Program-made: the position numbers and the translations under genes
Assembly (NCBI GenBank): GCA_002159155.1
Contig: LZRQ01000085.1
Coordinates: 1 to 13,976, forward strand
From: Firmicutes bacterium ZCTH02-B6
Lineage (GTDB): Bacteria; Bacillota; Limnochordia; Limnochordales; ZCTH02-B6
Length of the DNA: 13,976 bases
Direction: 5' to 3'
Shown: one piece after another, positions 6,114-12,400 of the stretch
Numbering within the stretch: position 1 is the first letter of the stretch
Layout: every line of letters starts with the position of its first letter
Notes under the pieces: model-generated
What the model was told of the DNA's origin: nothing
Seen by the model: the letters and a program-made list of their open reading frames with translations, nothing else
Database searches by the model: none

Positions 6114-6329
6114 CTACTTGCTTCCGCGAACGATGTGGCGCGCCAGCCATTCCTCCAACGCCCGCCGCGGGATGCGCCGGGCCGCGCCGATCTTGAGAAA
6201 GGGTAGCTCGCCTCTTGCCATCGCCTCGTATATGTAGGAGCGACCCACTCCAGCGAACCGGCACGCCTCGGCAATCGTCATCGCGCCGTCCCGAACAAGC
6301 TCCAAGTCACGCGACAGCTCTTGTCCCAT
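6114..6329 (-). CDS. Excisionase-like helix-turn-helix protein
   Basis: The 71-residue product carries a winged helix of the HTH_17/MerR-like type: MTIAEACRFAGVGRSYIYEA, then GELPFLKIGAARRIPRRALEEWL. These small proteins bind DNA and often act as Xis-type directionality factors or regulators. The ATG at 6329 is preferred because a G-run sits eight bases before it; a GTG at 6344 lacks a ribosome site. It follows RecT closely and precedes the MBL hydrolase. It is one of two such proteins in this operon, the other being at 9749-9961. Confidence 0.85.
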   Translation of the reverse strand: MGQELSRDLELVRDGAMTIAEACRFAGVGRSYIYEAMARGELPFLKIGAARRIPRRALEEWLARHIVRGSK

Positions 6330-6351
6330 CTCGAGACCCCCCACGGGTTAT

Positions 6352-7293
6352 TCAGAATCCAGGCCCGTCCAAGAGTGAGGATTGAGCGCCGGCCGTCTCC
6401 CGCTGCGGCTCGGGCTCGAGCGCCGGCCCGGCCGGTGCTGGCTCGTCGGCCGCCCCTGCGTCGTCAACGACCTCCGGCTCGACATCGATCACCTGGCCGT
6501 TGGCGTACTGAGCGGCCTCGGCCTCCGCCGCCACCTCGTCGGAGCGATGCATGTGATGGAGGAGCAAGTAGTCGTCGCTGCTGGAGTTGATGACCGCCTT
6601 GCACGCCCGGCGAATCACCGTGCGGAGCGCCATCTGGTCCGGGAAGGTATGATGCGGGGTCGTGCCGCCCTCGGGCTTGAACTGCTTGCTCTGCCGCCAG
6701 CTCTGTTGAATTTGGGCCCACGTCATGATCTCGGTGTGAGCTGGCCGGCCGTCGCCGGGCTCGATGACGCAGTAGGCGGCGACGATCTTGTCGGGCTTCA
6801 CGTTCTCGATGCGCTGGTTGTGTTTGGTGATCACCCGGCGCCCGCGCTCGAATTGGTACTCGAACTCGTCGCCCTCGTAGACGACGTTGAACCAGATCTC
6901 TGCCCGTGGGAGGATGCGCTTGACCAGGGCCATGTCGCCGAAATAGGACCGCTGGCACACCAACTGAGACCCGTAGGCGATGAAGTAGCACTGGCGCTTG
7001 GCCGGGTTGAGCCCCTGGATCGCCATGTCCAAGAGGGCATTAGCGATGGACTCCCGACTGCAGACGGACAACACCGGGCGCTTGTCCTTGTCCACGGTCT
7101 CCTGCAACACCAGCCAAGCACTCTTGAGCGCATTGTGCACGCTGTAGTCGGCGGGCAGATGGAGCTCACCGCTCCGCATGAGCTCGTTGATGCGGCCCGC
7201 GACCACGTCGACGGTGTCCCGCTTCAACACGGCCAGGGCCGTGGTAGCCCCAGCACCGTTTGTTGCTTTGCGCTCCTGAATCGCCTGCGCCAT
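6352..7293 (-). CDS. recT: RecT family single-strand annealing protein
   Basis: RecT anneals complementary single strands and drives phage homologous recombination. Within the 313 residues, the RecT core spans roughly 20-225. It includes ALLDMAIQGLNPAKRQCYFI, CQRSYFGDMALVKRI, and the PDQMALRTVIRRACK region. The last 70 residues are acidic, proline- and alanine-rich and probably disordered, and may contact single-strand-binding protein. The ATG at 7293 lies one base after the stop of the ATPase gene, with AAGGAGG nine bases upstream; ten extra upstream codons are open but lack such support. No RecE- or YqaJ-like exonuclease is seen in the window. Confidence 0.95.
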   Translation of the reverse strand: MAQAIQERKATNGAGATTALAVLKRDTVDVVAGRINELMRSGELHLPADYSVHNALKSAWLVLQETVDKDKRPVLSVCSRESIANALLDMAIQGLNPAKRQCYFIAYGSQLVCQRSYFGDMALVKRILPRAEIWFNVVYEGDEFEYQFERGRRVITKHNQRIENVKPDKIVAAYCVIEPGDGRPAHTEIMTWAQIQQSWRQSKQFKPEGGTTPHHTFPDQMALRTVIRRACKAVINSSSDDYLLLHHMHRSDEVAAEAEAAQYANGQVIDVEPEVVDDAGAADEPAPAGPALEPEPQRETAGAQSSLLDGPGF

Positions 7294-7294
7294 G

Positions 7295-9292
7295 TCACAC
7301 GGCCTCCTTGATGGCAGTCTCATGCGTTACAACCCGCAGCGTCCGGTCCCCGGCCGACACGACCAGCCGGATCTGCTGAGCCGTCGTCTGCGGGATGTCA
7401 GTAACGCTCTCCGCGTTGTCCACGAAGATGGGGGGACGGAATCCGTAATGGTCGCCGAGGGTCTGGATGATGTCCAGACCGGCCTGGATGCGCGCCCCAT
7501 GATTGAGGGAGTTGTAGGGCACGCCGTTGACCATGCACTCGCACGTCTCGGCAATGCCGCCGTTGACCTGCTCCTCGAACAGCTTAAACCGGGCAATTCG
7601 GAATCGGCTGTTGATGCGGTCAGTAAGGAGCCGCACCTTCGCGCGGACGAACTCGTCAAGCAGGTGCAGCTGCCGCTCCAGCTCCTCGAACTCGGCTGCC
7701 AGCCGGCGCTCCTCGGCCTCGAGCTCGGCGATCCGGGCTAGCCCCTGCTCGTGCTGGTCGAATCGGGCCAGCGAACCCTCGACGGCCCGGATTTGGTCGT
7801 CGAGGGACCGGATGTCGCCTCGGAGCTCGGCCAGCCTGTCCGCGACGCTCTGGCGCAGGAGGGTGATCTGAGTCGTCAGGTCCCGCTCGCGCTCGCGGAG
7901 TCGGCGCATCTCCGGCGTGTCCAGGGCCGGCTGCACATGTGCGATGCGCTGGCGCAGCTCCTCGACCTGCTGCTGGAGGGTGGCCGCCTCCGCCCGGGCC
8001 TGCTGGATCTCGGCGGTGCGGCGCTCGATGCCGGTCCGGGTCTCATCCAGCTGGGCACGGAGGGCCTTGCCCTCCTGCTGGATCCGCTCCAGCTCGGCGG
8101 CTTTCGTCTCATTGAACCGGGCCAGCCGGGCCTCGTAGTCGGCCTGCGCCCTGGCCCGGGCCGTCTCAACCTGGTCTGCCGGCAGAGCTTGTCCGCAGGC
8201 GGCGCACGCGTCGGCCACCTCTGCCGGCGGTGGCCCGTCGTATTGCCGCGCGTTTACTTGGTGCCACTCCTGGCGGAGTGAGACGATCCGTTGCTCGAGC
8301 GCAGCGGCGTCAGCCTCCGCCTGCCGCTGGTCCGCGTCCAGCCGACTCAGCCTGCGCAGCACGGAATCGAGCTTGTCCTCTAGCTCCCTCAGTTGCCGCT
8401 TGTCCACCGCTACCGCGGCCTCGGCCGCCTCCTGAGCCCGCAGTGTGGCCGTCCGCAGCTCGGCCTGCACTTCCGCCAGCTGGCGCTGGAGCTCCGCCGT
8501 CTGGCCGCCGGACTCGACCCGCACCAGCTCCTCAGATAGCTCTTGCCGGCGGGACCGGAGCTCCGCCAACCGGGCCTCGACGGTTGCCCGGTCGTTGGCA
8601 GGCAGCTCCGGCAGGTTGCGCCGGACCTCGTCGATGCGGACGGGTATGCGATCCAGCTCCCGGTTGAGCTCGGTCCTCCTCGCGAGCACCACTTTGCGGT
8701 GTTGGTCGATGGACCGCCCTTCCAGGATGCCCGGTAGCTCGGTGAGGGCCGGGTCCGAGGCGATGACCTCCGCGTCGGTCACGTCGCCGCACGCCTCCAG
8801 CAGGATGCGGCGCCGGTCCTGCCAGTGGAGGTTCATGTTGAAGTGCAGGGGGTCGGTGAGCAATCGAAACAGTTGTTCGTCGGCGATCTGGCCGATGCAG
8901 GCTTCGAACTCCGCCTTTCGCACCGGCACGCCGTCAATGTAGTGCTCGGTGGTGTGGCCAGTAAACTCCGCCCGGGCGGCGCCCCGCCGCTTGGTCCAGA
9001 CTTCCTTGTATACCTTTCTGAGGGTGAGTCGCCGGCCGCCGGTGAGCTCAAGCTCCGCCTCCACCTCGTGCTCCAGGTTGTGGATCGGCTTCCCGGTGGA
9101 GTCGAGCGTCTTGATTTCGAAATCCGCCCTGTTGTGGCTGTCCTTACCAAAGAGGAGCCACATCCAGGCGTCCATGAGCGTGCTTTTGCCGACCCCATTG
9201 TCGCCGTAGACGGTGGCGTCGGCCCCGCCCAGCTGCAGAGTGAACTGGCGGATGCCCTTGAAATTGCGGAGGGAGAGGCGGAGCAGCCTCAC
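7295..9292 (-). CDS. SbcC/Rad50-like coiled-coil ATPase with zinc hook
   Basis: This SMC-type ATPase, 665 residues from a GTG at 9292, probably bridges or processes DNA ends during phage recombination. Walker A GDNGVGKST lies at about residues 30-38. Long coiled coils flank a CAAC zinc hook at about 363-366. Near the C-terminus are a signature-like SLNHGARIQAG and a Walker B-like region PPIFVDNAES (about 620-629). The usual DE pair of Walker B is replaced by DN, with glutamate two residues on. The GTG start overlaps the preceding stop (GTGA) and has GGGAGG upstream; the residues before it in the open frame are not SMC-like. It directly precedes recT. No SbcD-like nuclease gene is present, unlike bacterial sbcDC. 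Confidence 0.9.
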   Translation of the reverse strand: MRLLRLSLRNFKGIRQFTLQLGGADATVYGDNGVGKSTLMDAWMWLLFGKDSHNRADFEIKTLDSTGKPIHNLEHEVEAELELTGGRRLTLRKVYKEVWTKRRGAARAEFTGHTTEHYIDGVPVRKAEFEACIGQIADEQLFRLLTDPLHFNMNLHWQDRRRILLEACGDVTDAEVIASDPALTELPGILEGRSIDQHRKVVLARRTELNRELDRIPVRIDEVRRNLPELPANDRATVEARLAELRSRRQELSEELVRVESGGQTAELQRQLAEVQAELRTATLRAQEAAEAAVAVDKRQLRELEDKLDSVLRRLSRLDADQRQAEADAAALEQRIVSLRQEWHQVNARQYDGPPPAEVADACAACGQALPADQVETARARAQADYEARLARFNETKAAELERIQQEGKALRAQLDETRTGIERRTAEIQQARAEAATLQQQVEELRQRIAHVQPALDTPEMRRLRERERDLTTQITLLRQSVADRLAELRGDIRSLDDQIRAVEGSLARFDQHEQGLARIAELEAEERRLAAEFEELERQLHLLDEFVRAKVRLLTDRINSRFRIARFKLFEEQVNGGIAETCECMVNGVPYNSLNHGARIQAGLDIIQTLGDHYGFRPPIFVDNAESVTDIPQTTAQQIRLVVSAGDRTLRVVTHETAIKEAV

Positions 9293-9735
9293 GCCGCCCG
9301 CCTCCCCTCGTACACGACCTGCCGGGCCGGTGCCTCGATACCCTGATCCCGGAGCCATTCCGCAATCTCGGCACCGGTCATCCGCCAGCCTTCATAAGGC
9401 CACTGCGATACGACGTCCGACTTGAACCGCTGATACACCTTGTCTGCGAGCGTCTGGTCTCCCAGGTAATCGGTAAGGATGGAAAGCGCCAAATCGGACG
9501 GGCCGCTGCCCCCATAGCCCCACTCGAGCCCCGTTGGGCTGTGCCGCACGACGTGTTCCAGCGGCCGGCCGTCCACCGTCACGATGACGCCGGTCTCCTG
9601 CTGGCGCTCGGCCACGTCGGCCTTCGCCCGCCCTGCGCACACCGGCCCCATGCCTCGCTGGACCGATACTGGGTCGCGTAGCGGCCGGCCGCAGCGGGTG
9701 CAGTTGCTGCTCTTGACCGTCTGAACGTGCAGCAC
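9289..9735 (-). CDS. DUF6011/DUF6166-like zinc-binding phage protein
   Basis: The 148-residue product begins with a zinc-binding motif, NCTRCGRPLRDPVSVQRGMG followed by PVC (C12, C15, C33), resembling DUF6011. The middle, SPTGLEWGYGGSGPSDLALSIL at about residues 66-87, and the following YQRFKSDVV resemble DUF6166. Both are small phage domains without known activity. The GTG at 9735 is preferred over the GTG at 9744 because the ribosome site GGGAGGT sits seven bases before the former and abuts the latter. The stop overlaps the ATPase start (GTGA), so the two genes are coupled and may work together in recombination. Confidence 0.78.
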   Translation of the reverse strand: MLHVQTVKSSNCTRCGRPLRDPVSVQRGMGPVCAGRAKADVAERQQETGVIVTVDGRPLEHVVRHSPTGLEWGYGGSGPSDLALSILTDYLGDQTLADKVYQRFKSDVVSQWPYEGWRMTGAEIAEWLRDQGIEAPARQVVYEGRRAA

Positions 9736-9748
9736 CGAGCACACCTCC

Positions 9749-9961
9749 CTAGGCTGTCTCGCGCTCTCCGTTCAGCCAGCGCACGAATCGTTCCCGCGGG
9801 ATTCGAACCAGCCGCCCGACCTTCACCGACGGAATACGCCCCGTCCGGCAGAGGTCATAGACGGTCGTCCGTGCGCACTGCAGAACGCTGGCGACCTCCT
9901 CCGGCGTGAGCACGTCCGGGAGATCGCTCAAACGCAGCCGCTCTTGTGCCTGGACCTGCAT
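9749..9961 (-). CDS. Excisionase-like helix-turn-helix protein
   Basis: The 70-residue protein has a clear HTH_17 winged helix: LTPEEVASVLQCARTTVYDL, then GRIPSVKVGRLVRIPRERFV. It is typical of Xis-like proteins that bind the attachment site, and of small phage activators. The ATG at 9961 has AAGGAG eight bases upstream; the ATG at 9985 does not. As an early leftward gene near the switch it is the better of the two candidates in this window for the phage excisionase, though the integrase lies about 3 kb away in the opposite orientation. Family certain, exact role inferred. Confidence 0.85.
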   Translation of the reverse strand: MQVQAQERLRLSDLPDVLTPEEVASVLQCARTTVYDLCRTGRIPSVKVGRLVRIPRERFVRWLNGERETA

Positions 9962-9973
9962 ATGCCTCACTCC

Positions 9974-10002
9974 TTGACCCGTCATGCCCGTTGCGGTACG
10001 CT
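9974..10002 (+). promoter_or_regulatory. Candidate promoter of a short antisense RNA
   Basis: TTGACC at 9974-9979 (five of six to consensus) and TACGCT at 9997-10002 (three of six) are separated by 17 bases. They lie on the plus strand between two leftward genes. Transcription would start near 10009 and run into the terminator at 10037-10069. No plus-strand gene with a ribosome site follows. Confidence 0.4.
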
Positions 10003-10008
10003 AGTGGT

Positions 10009-10069
10009 GAGACGTGAGCGTCCTAACGGGCGCCAGAGCGGGTGCTTGCCGGAGCACCCGCTTTTGTTT
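10009..10069 (+). ncRNA. Candidate short antisense RNA
   Basis: A predicted transcript of about 60 bases would carry a small stem (GACG-TGAG-CGTC near 10011) and end in a textbook terminator. It is antisense to the last 16 or so codons of the leftward XRE gene (10023-10577) and would face the incoming early transcript. It could destabilise or attenuate the early message. The terminator is secure; the RNA itself is inferred from promoter-like boxes. Confidence 0.35.
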
Positions 10070-10577
10070 GGTACCCGCGCTCCTGCAACTTGCGGCGGTG
10101 CAGCTCGTATTGCTCGGCCAGGGACAGGCCGAAGTGCTCGCAGACGGCCGCCACAAACACCTGGCCCCACGTGATGACGTCAATCGCCTCCTGCACCACC
10201 TGCTGGACAGCCCGGCGGTCCTCGTCGGTCAACTTGCCATGGGCCCGACCCAGCTGACGGCGGAGCGCGAGCTTAGCCTCGAGGAGCTCCTCGATCTCCT
10301 CCTGGCCGCGCAGGACAACCGCCGCCGGGTGCGTGTCGACCCCATCGAGCGGGCCGGCGACGAACACCCCGCCGGCAGCCTCCGCGGCCCACGCCAGATG
10401 GAACCGGGCGTCGTCGAGCTGCTGGGCGATCCGCCGGCCAACGTCCTTAGCCAGGCGCCGGTTCCCCCGCTCGACCTCGCTGATGAGCTTGTTGGTCACG
10501 CAGCCCATCGCACCGATAGCCTCCTGGGTGAGCCCTAGCCTCTCCCGTGCTTCTCGGAGCGCCGTGGAAATCGCCAC
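10023..10577 (-). CDS. XRE family regulator, early operon
   Basis: The 184-residue product has an N-terminal XRE helix-turn-helix at about residues 2-55 (ALREARERLGLTQEAIGAM, then KLISEVERGNRRLAKDVGRR). A longer helical part of about 130 residues follows without a recognised domain; it includes an acidic helix (EEIEELLEAKLALRRQLG). The GTG at 10577 is preferred since GGGGG sits eight bases before it; the GTG at 10586 abuts that site. It is the first gene of the compact early operon. It faces a small plus-strand gene across a 95-base gap containing a nine-base inverted repeat, a possible operator. Its last codons cross a plus-strand terminator hairpin. Regulator role likely, target unknown. 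Confidence 0.8.
   Translation of the reverse strand: MAISTALREARERLGLTQEAIGAMGCVTNKLISEVERGNRRLAKDVGRRIAQQLDDARFHLAWAAEAAGGVFVAGPLDGVDTHPAAVVLRGQEEIEELLEAKLALRRQLGRAHGKLTDEDRRAVQQVVQEAIDVITWGQVFVAAVCEHFGLSLAEQYELHRRKLQERGYQTKAGAPASTRSGAR
10037..10069 (+). terminator. Intrinsic terminator on the plus strand
   Basis: A perfect ten-base stem, AGCGGGTGCT at 10037-10046 and AGCACCCGCT at 10053-10062, with a six-base loop, is followed by TTTGTTT. On the minus strand no T-run follows, so it acts on rightward transcription. It lies inside the 3' end of the leftward XRE gene. No ordinary plus-strand gene ends here, which points to a short antisense transcript. Confidence 0.75.
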
Positions 10578-10621
10578 CTGGATCACCCCCTTTCTGTGGA
10601 CTGGACCTTCTGGTAATCCCG

Positions 10622-10657
10622 GTTGCGAGCCTATACGCTGGAATCGACGCTCGCAAC
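10622..10657. promoter_or_regulatory. Inverted repeat, candidate operator
   Basis: GTTGCGAGC (10622-10630) and its exact complement GCTCGCAAC (10649-10657) are 18 bases apart, just upstream of the GGGAGG ribosome site of the small plus-strand gene. The centre contains TATACG (10632-10637), a possible rightward -10, and reads TATAGG on the other strand. One of the neighbouring XRE proteins could bind here to control the divergent genes. Role inferred. Confidence 0.45.
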
Positions 10658-10672
10658 GGGAGGTGACACCCC

Positions 10673-10797
10673 GTGACTCGTGTCCGCATCCTCACCGCCG
10701 ATGACCATCGAATGCTCGAAACGTCCGCTTTCTGCAGCTGGTCGGGAACGGTGATGCGGCCTATGCCGTTCTGGTCGCCTGGGATGAGCGCGACTGA
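10673..10797 (+). pseudogene. Small gene interrupted by a one-base frameshift
   Basis: A GTG at 10673 follows a good GGGAGGTG ribosome site and opens MTRVRILTADDHRMLE with host-like codon use. The frame then degenerates in composition. The -1 frame carries on plausibly as NVRFLQLVGNGDAAYAVLVA and then WDERD, with its TGA (10795-10797) in the loop of a perfect terminator hairpin. One additional A in the GAAAC run near 10718-10722 would restore a continuous 41-residue protein. No slippery heptamer is visible, so a homopolymer indel or sequencing error is likelier than programmed shifting. Unshifted, the frame runs to 10894 with unconvincing composition. The 3' end overlaps the convergent Cro-like gene. 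Family unknown. Confidence 0.4.
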
Positions 10798-11042
10798 TCG
10801 CGCTCATCCTTCGTTACCTTTCGGGAACGGCCGGACACAAAGACAATGCCCCGGTCCCACGCATCAGGGAACGCCGTCAAGAGGCTGCCAATGAACCCTG
10901 AACCGGCCCCGCGCACGCGATTGAGCACGCGGCTCACAGCTGCTCGCGACACTCCCATTCTTGCGGCAAGCTGGGCCGGAGAGATGTCGTGGTCCTGCAT
11001 GTATTGCTTTAGCTTATCGACGTCGACGCTAAGCCGTGCCAT
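10761..11042 (-). CDS. Cro-like XRE repressor
   Basis: This is a compact 93-residue DNA-binding protein. Its helix-turn-helix lies at about residues 20-43 (ISPAQLAARMGVSRAAVSRV), followed by GSGFIGSLLTAFPDAWDRG, a C-terminal helix pattern frequent in small phage Cro/C-type regulators, and a basic tail. The ATG at 11042 has AGGGAGG eight bases upstream and is read from the TTGACA promoter at 11073-11102. It diverges from the CI-like repressor, the standard genetic-switch layout, so it probably represses the repressor gene and tunes the early operon. Its last 16 codons cross the hairpin at 10782-10809, which serves the opposite strand. Confidence 0.85.
   Translation of the reverse strand: MARLSVDVDKLKQYMQDHDISPAQLAARMGVSRAAVSRVLNRVRGAGSGFIGSLLTAFPDAWDRGIVFVSGRSRKVTKDERDQSRSSQATRTA
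10782..10814 (+). terminator. Intrinsic terminator of the small plus-strand gene
   Basis: A perfect 12-base stem (GGATGAGCGCGA at 10782-10793, TCGCGCTCATCC at 10798-10809) with a four-base CTGA loop is followed by TTCGTTACCTTTC. The TGA of the frameshift-corrected small gene lies in the loop. The T-rich side is on the plus strand, so it chiefly ends rightward transcription, within the 3' end of the leftward Cro-like gene. Confidence 0.65.
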
Positions 11043-11066
11043 TGTACGGCCTCCCTGTTGCTGTTC

Positions 11067-11170
11067 GGTAACATCCTAACACTAAGCGTTGCCGTATGTC
11101 AATACTTTTGTGCGAGATCGCCTATCAAGGTATTCCCTACGAGTAACCAGCGGTGTTACCATGTGGTTAC
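11067..11170. promoter_or_regulatory. Operator-like GGTAAC/GTTACC repeats of the genetic switch
   Basis: The motif GGTAAC or close relatives recurs in the gap between the divergent repressor genes: GGTAAC at 11067-11072 with an imperfect partner GTTGCC at 11089-11093/94, and GTAACC at 11143-11148, GTTACC at 11155-11160 and GGTTAC at 11165-11170. The first pair brackets the leftward -10 box. The others lie just before the CI-like start at 11182. The two clusters could allow one repressor to control both promoters. Binding is inferred. Confidence 0.45.
11073..11102 (-). promoter_or_regulatory. Leftward early promoter
   Basis: Reading the minus strand, a perfect TTGACA (11102-11097) is followed after 18 bases by TAGGAT (11078-11073), four of six to consensus. 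It lies 30 bases before the Cro-like ATG and its ribosome site, and directly next to operator-like GGTAAC. It is the best promoter in the window and probably starts the long leftward early transcript. Confidence 0.7.
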
Positions 11171-11181
11171 AGGTGATCGAA

Positions 11182-11760
11182 ATGCCGACAGAGTTCGGGC
11201 AGTACCTGCGACAACTGCGGGAGTCTCGAGGCTTCGGCGTCAACCAGCTGGCCGCCCGCGCGGGTGTGAGTAGCGCCGAGATATCCCGGATCGAGAACGG
11301 GGAGCGTAAGCGGCCGCACCCGGATGTCCTCATCAAACTCGCCGGCGCCTTGCGCCACCCTGTAGAAGACTTCTACCGCCGGCTGGGGTATTTGCCCGAT
11401 ACGTCTCCGGAGCCGACACCAGCGAGTGCAATCATTGCGCGCGCATTGTACCTGGCGAACATCAGGGGTGTAGACCGTGCTGCACTCGCGGAGGCCACGG
11501 GTCGCCCCGCCGAAGAACTGTACAGAGTGGCGGATTCTGACCTTGACCTCCACGTGGTTCAGCGACTCTCGTACTTGCTTTCCACCACCATGCATTACCT
11601 TCTCGGCCGCATCGATGACCCGGCACCACTGCCGGGCATAGCTGTCGCACACCATGACCCCGAGAAGGGGGTGGAGCCAGGCGAACCGTTGCCGCCCGAG
11701 ACGCAGCTGATCGTCGAACGCGCCATTATCGCTGCTAAGAAGGAATGGGGATGGGACTAA
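11182..11760 (+). CDS. CI-like XRE family phage repressor
   Basis: This is the probable lysogeny repressor. In the 192-residue product the helix-turn-helix occupies about residues 4-60 (FGQYLRQLRESRGFGVNQLA, VSSAEISRIENGERKR). The rest is helical, ending in an acidic, proline-containing stretch, with no LexA/S24 peptidase domain. Repressors of this type are inactivated by a partner ImmA protease rather than by self-cleavage, and an ImmA-like gene follows 22 bases after the stop. The ATG at 11182 is chosen because AGGTGATC, complementary to the 16S rRNA end, lies five bases before it; the open frame reaches back to 11089 through operator-like DNA. A weak TTGTGC/TATTCC pair (11108-11136) may be its promoter. 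Confidence 0.85.
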   Translation: MPTEFGQYLRQLRESRGFGVNQLAARAGVSSAEISRIENGERKRPHPDVLIKLAGALRHPVEDFYRRLGYLPDTSPEPTPASAIIARALYLANIRGVDRAALAEATGRPAEELYRVADSDLDLHVVQRLSYLLSTTMHYLLGRIDDPAPLPGIAVAHHDPEKGVEPGEPLPPETQLIVERAIIAAKKEWGWD

Positions 11761-11782
11761 CGGATACAGCAGAGGAGGCACC

Positions 11783-12322
11783 ATGGAGGGACTGCTCGCG
11801 ATCTGCGCCGCCGAAGGGGTTTCGGTATCGTATCAGCCCCTTGCTCCCGAGCGGGGCCTGATGGGGATGTACATCCGGGATGGCCAGCGGGCAGGCATCA
11901 TCCTGGATGTGAGCCTGCAGTCACAACCTAGACTCGAACGCACCGTAATGGCGGAGGAAGTGGGCCACCACTTTACCGTCGGCCAGGGCAGCATTTTCGT
12001 GATCCACTTCTCCTACCACACTGCCATAGGTCTGAGTCGAGCCGACGAACTGGCCCTGCGCTGGGGCGCCGATTACCTCGTGCCGACGCCGGCGCTGGCC
12101 GAGGCCATCCGTGATGGCCTGCGCAACTATGACGAGCTGGCGGATCACTTCAACACCACCGCGTGGATGATCCGCAGGAAGCTTGTTTTCTTGCGCCAAG
12201 ATTTGCGAAGAGAACAAGGGTTGCGTGTCAAGGGACTACGGGATCTCTTTGCGCCTATTCTGGTAGATGCCCTCTGGGGACAAGCCTCCGAGGAGGGGTG
12301 GCAAACAAGCATCGCGTCGTAA
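11783..12322 (+). CDS. immA: ImmA/IrrE family metallo-endopeptidase
   Basis: This is the probable antirepressor protease that cleaves the preceding repressor on induction, as ImmA does for ImmR in ICEBs1 and phi105. The 179-residue product has AEEVGHHFT at about residues 57-65 and ADELALRWGADYLVP at about 87-101, which supplies the third metal ligand (E89). A helical DNA-binding-like C-terminal part follows (LADHFNTTAWMIRRKLVFL). The canonical HExxH reads EEVGH, so the first histidine ligand is glutamate; as far as I recall, many phage members share this. A strong AGAGGAGG ribosome site precedes the ATG. It is co-transcribed with the repressor. Confidence 0.88.
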   Translation: MEGLLAICAAEGVSVSYQPLAPERGLMGMYIRDGQRAGIILDVSLQSQPRLERTVMAEEVGHHFTVGQGSIFVIHFSYHTAIGLSRADELALRWGADYLVPTPALAEAIRDGLRNYDELADHFNTTAWMIRRKLVFLRQDLRREQGLRVKGLRDLFAPILVDALWGQASEEGWQTSIAS

Positions 12323-12400
12323 CACGTCCGGTCGTTATGCTGGTGGTGCTTCTTTACGACCTGACATCGCCCTCAACAAGGCAGTGGAGGTGTTACGTCT

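Noticed and set aside
6382..7311. Plus-strand open frame of 309 codons
   Set aside because: It is antisense to recT; high GC content keeps the opposite frame open. No family features.
7751..8281. Plus-strand open frames across the SMC-type ATPase
   Set aside because: Leucine- and arginine-rich products are mirror images of the coiled-coil coding strand, not genes.
10014..10538. Plus-strand open frame of 174 codons
   Set aside because: It is antisense to the XRE gene, reads through a strong plus-strand terminator within its first codons, and has no ribosome site.
10718..10722. Programmed -1 frameshift in the small plus-strand gene
   Set aside because: No X-XXY-YYZ slippery heptamer or suitably placed downstream pseudoknot is seen; a lost base in the A-run is simpler.
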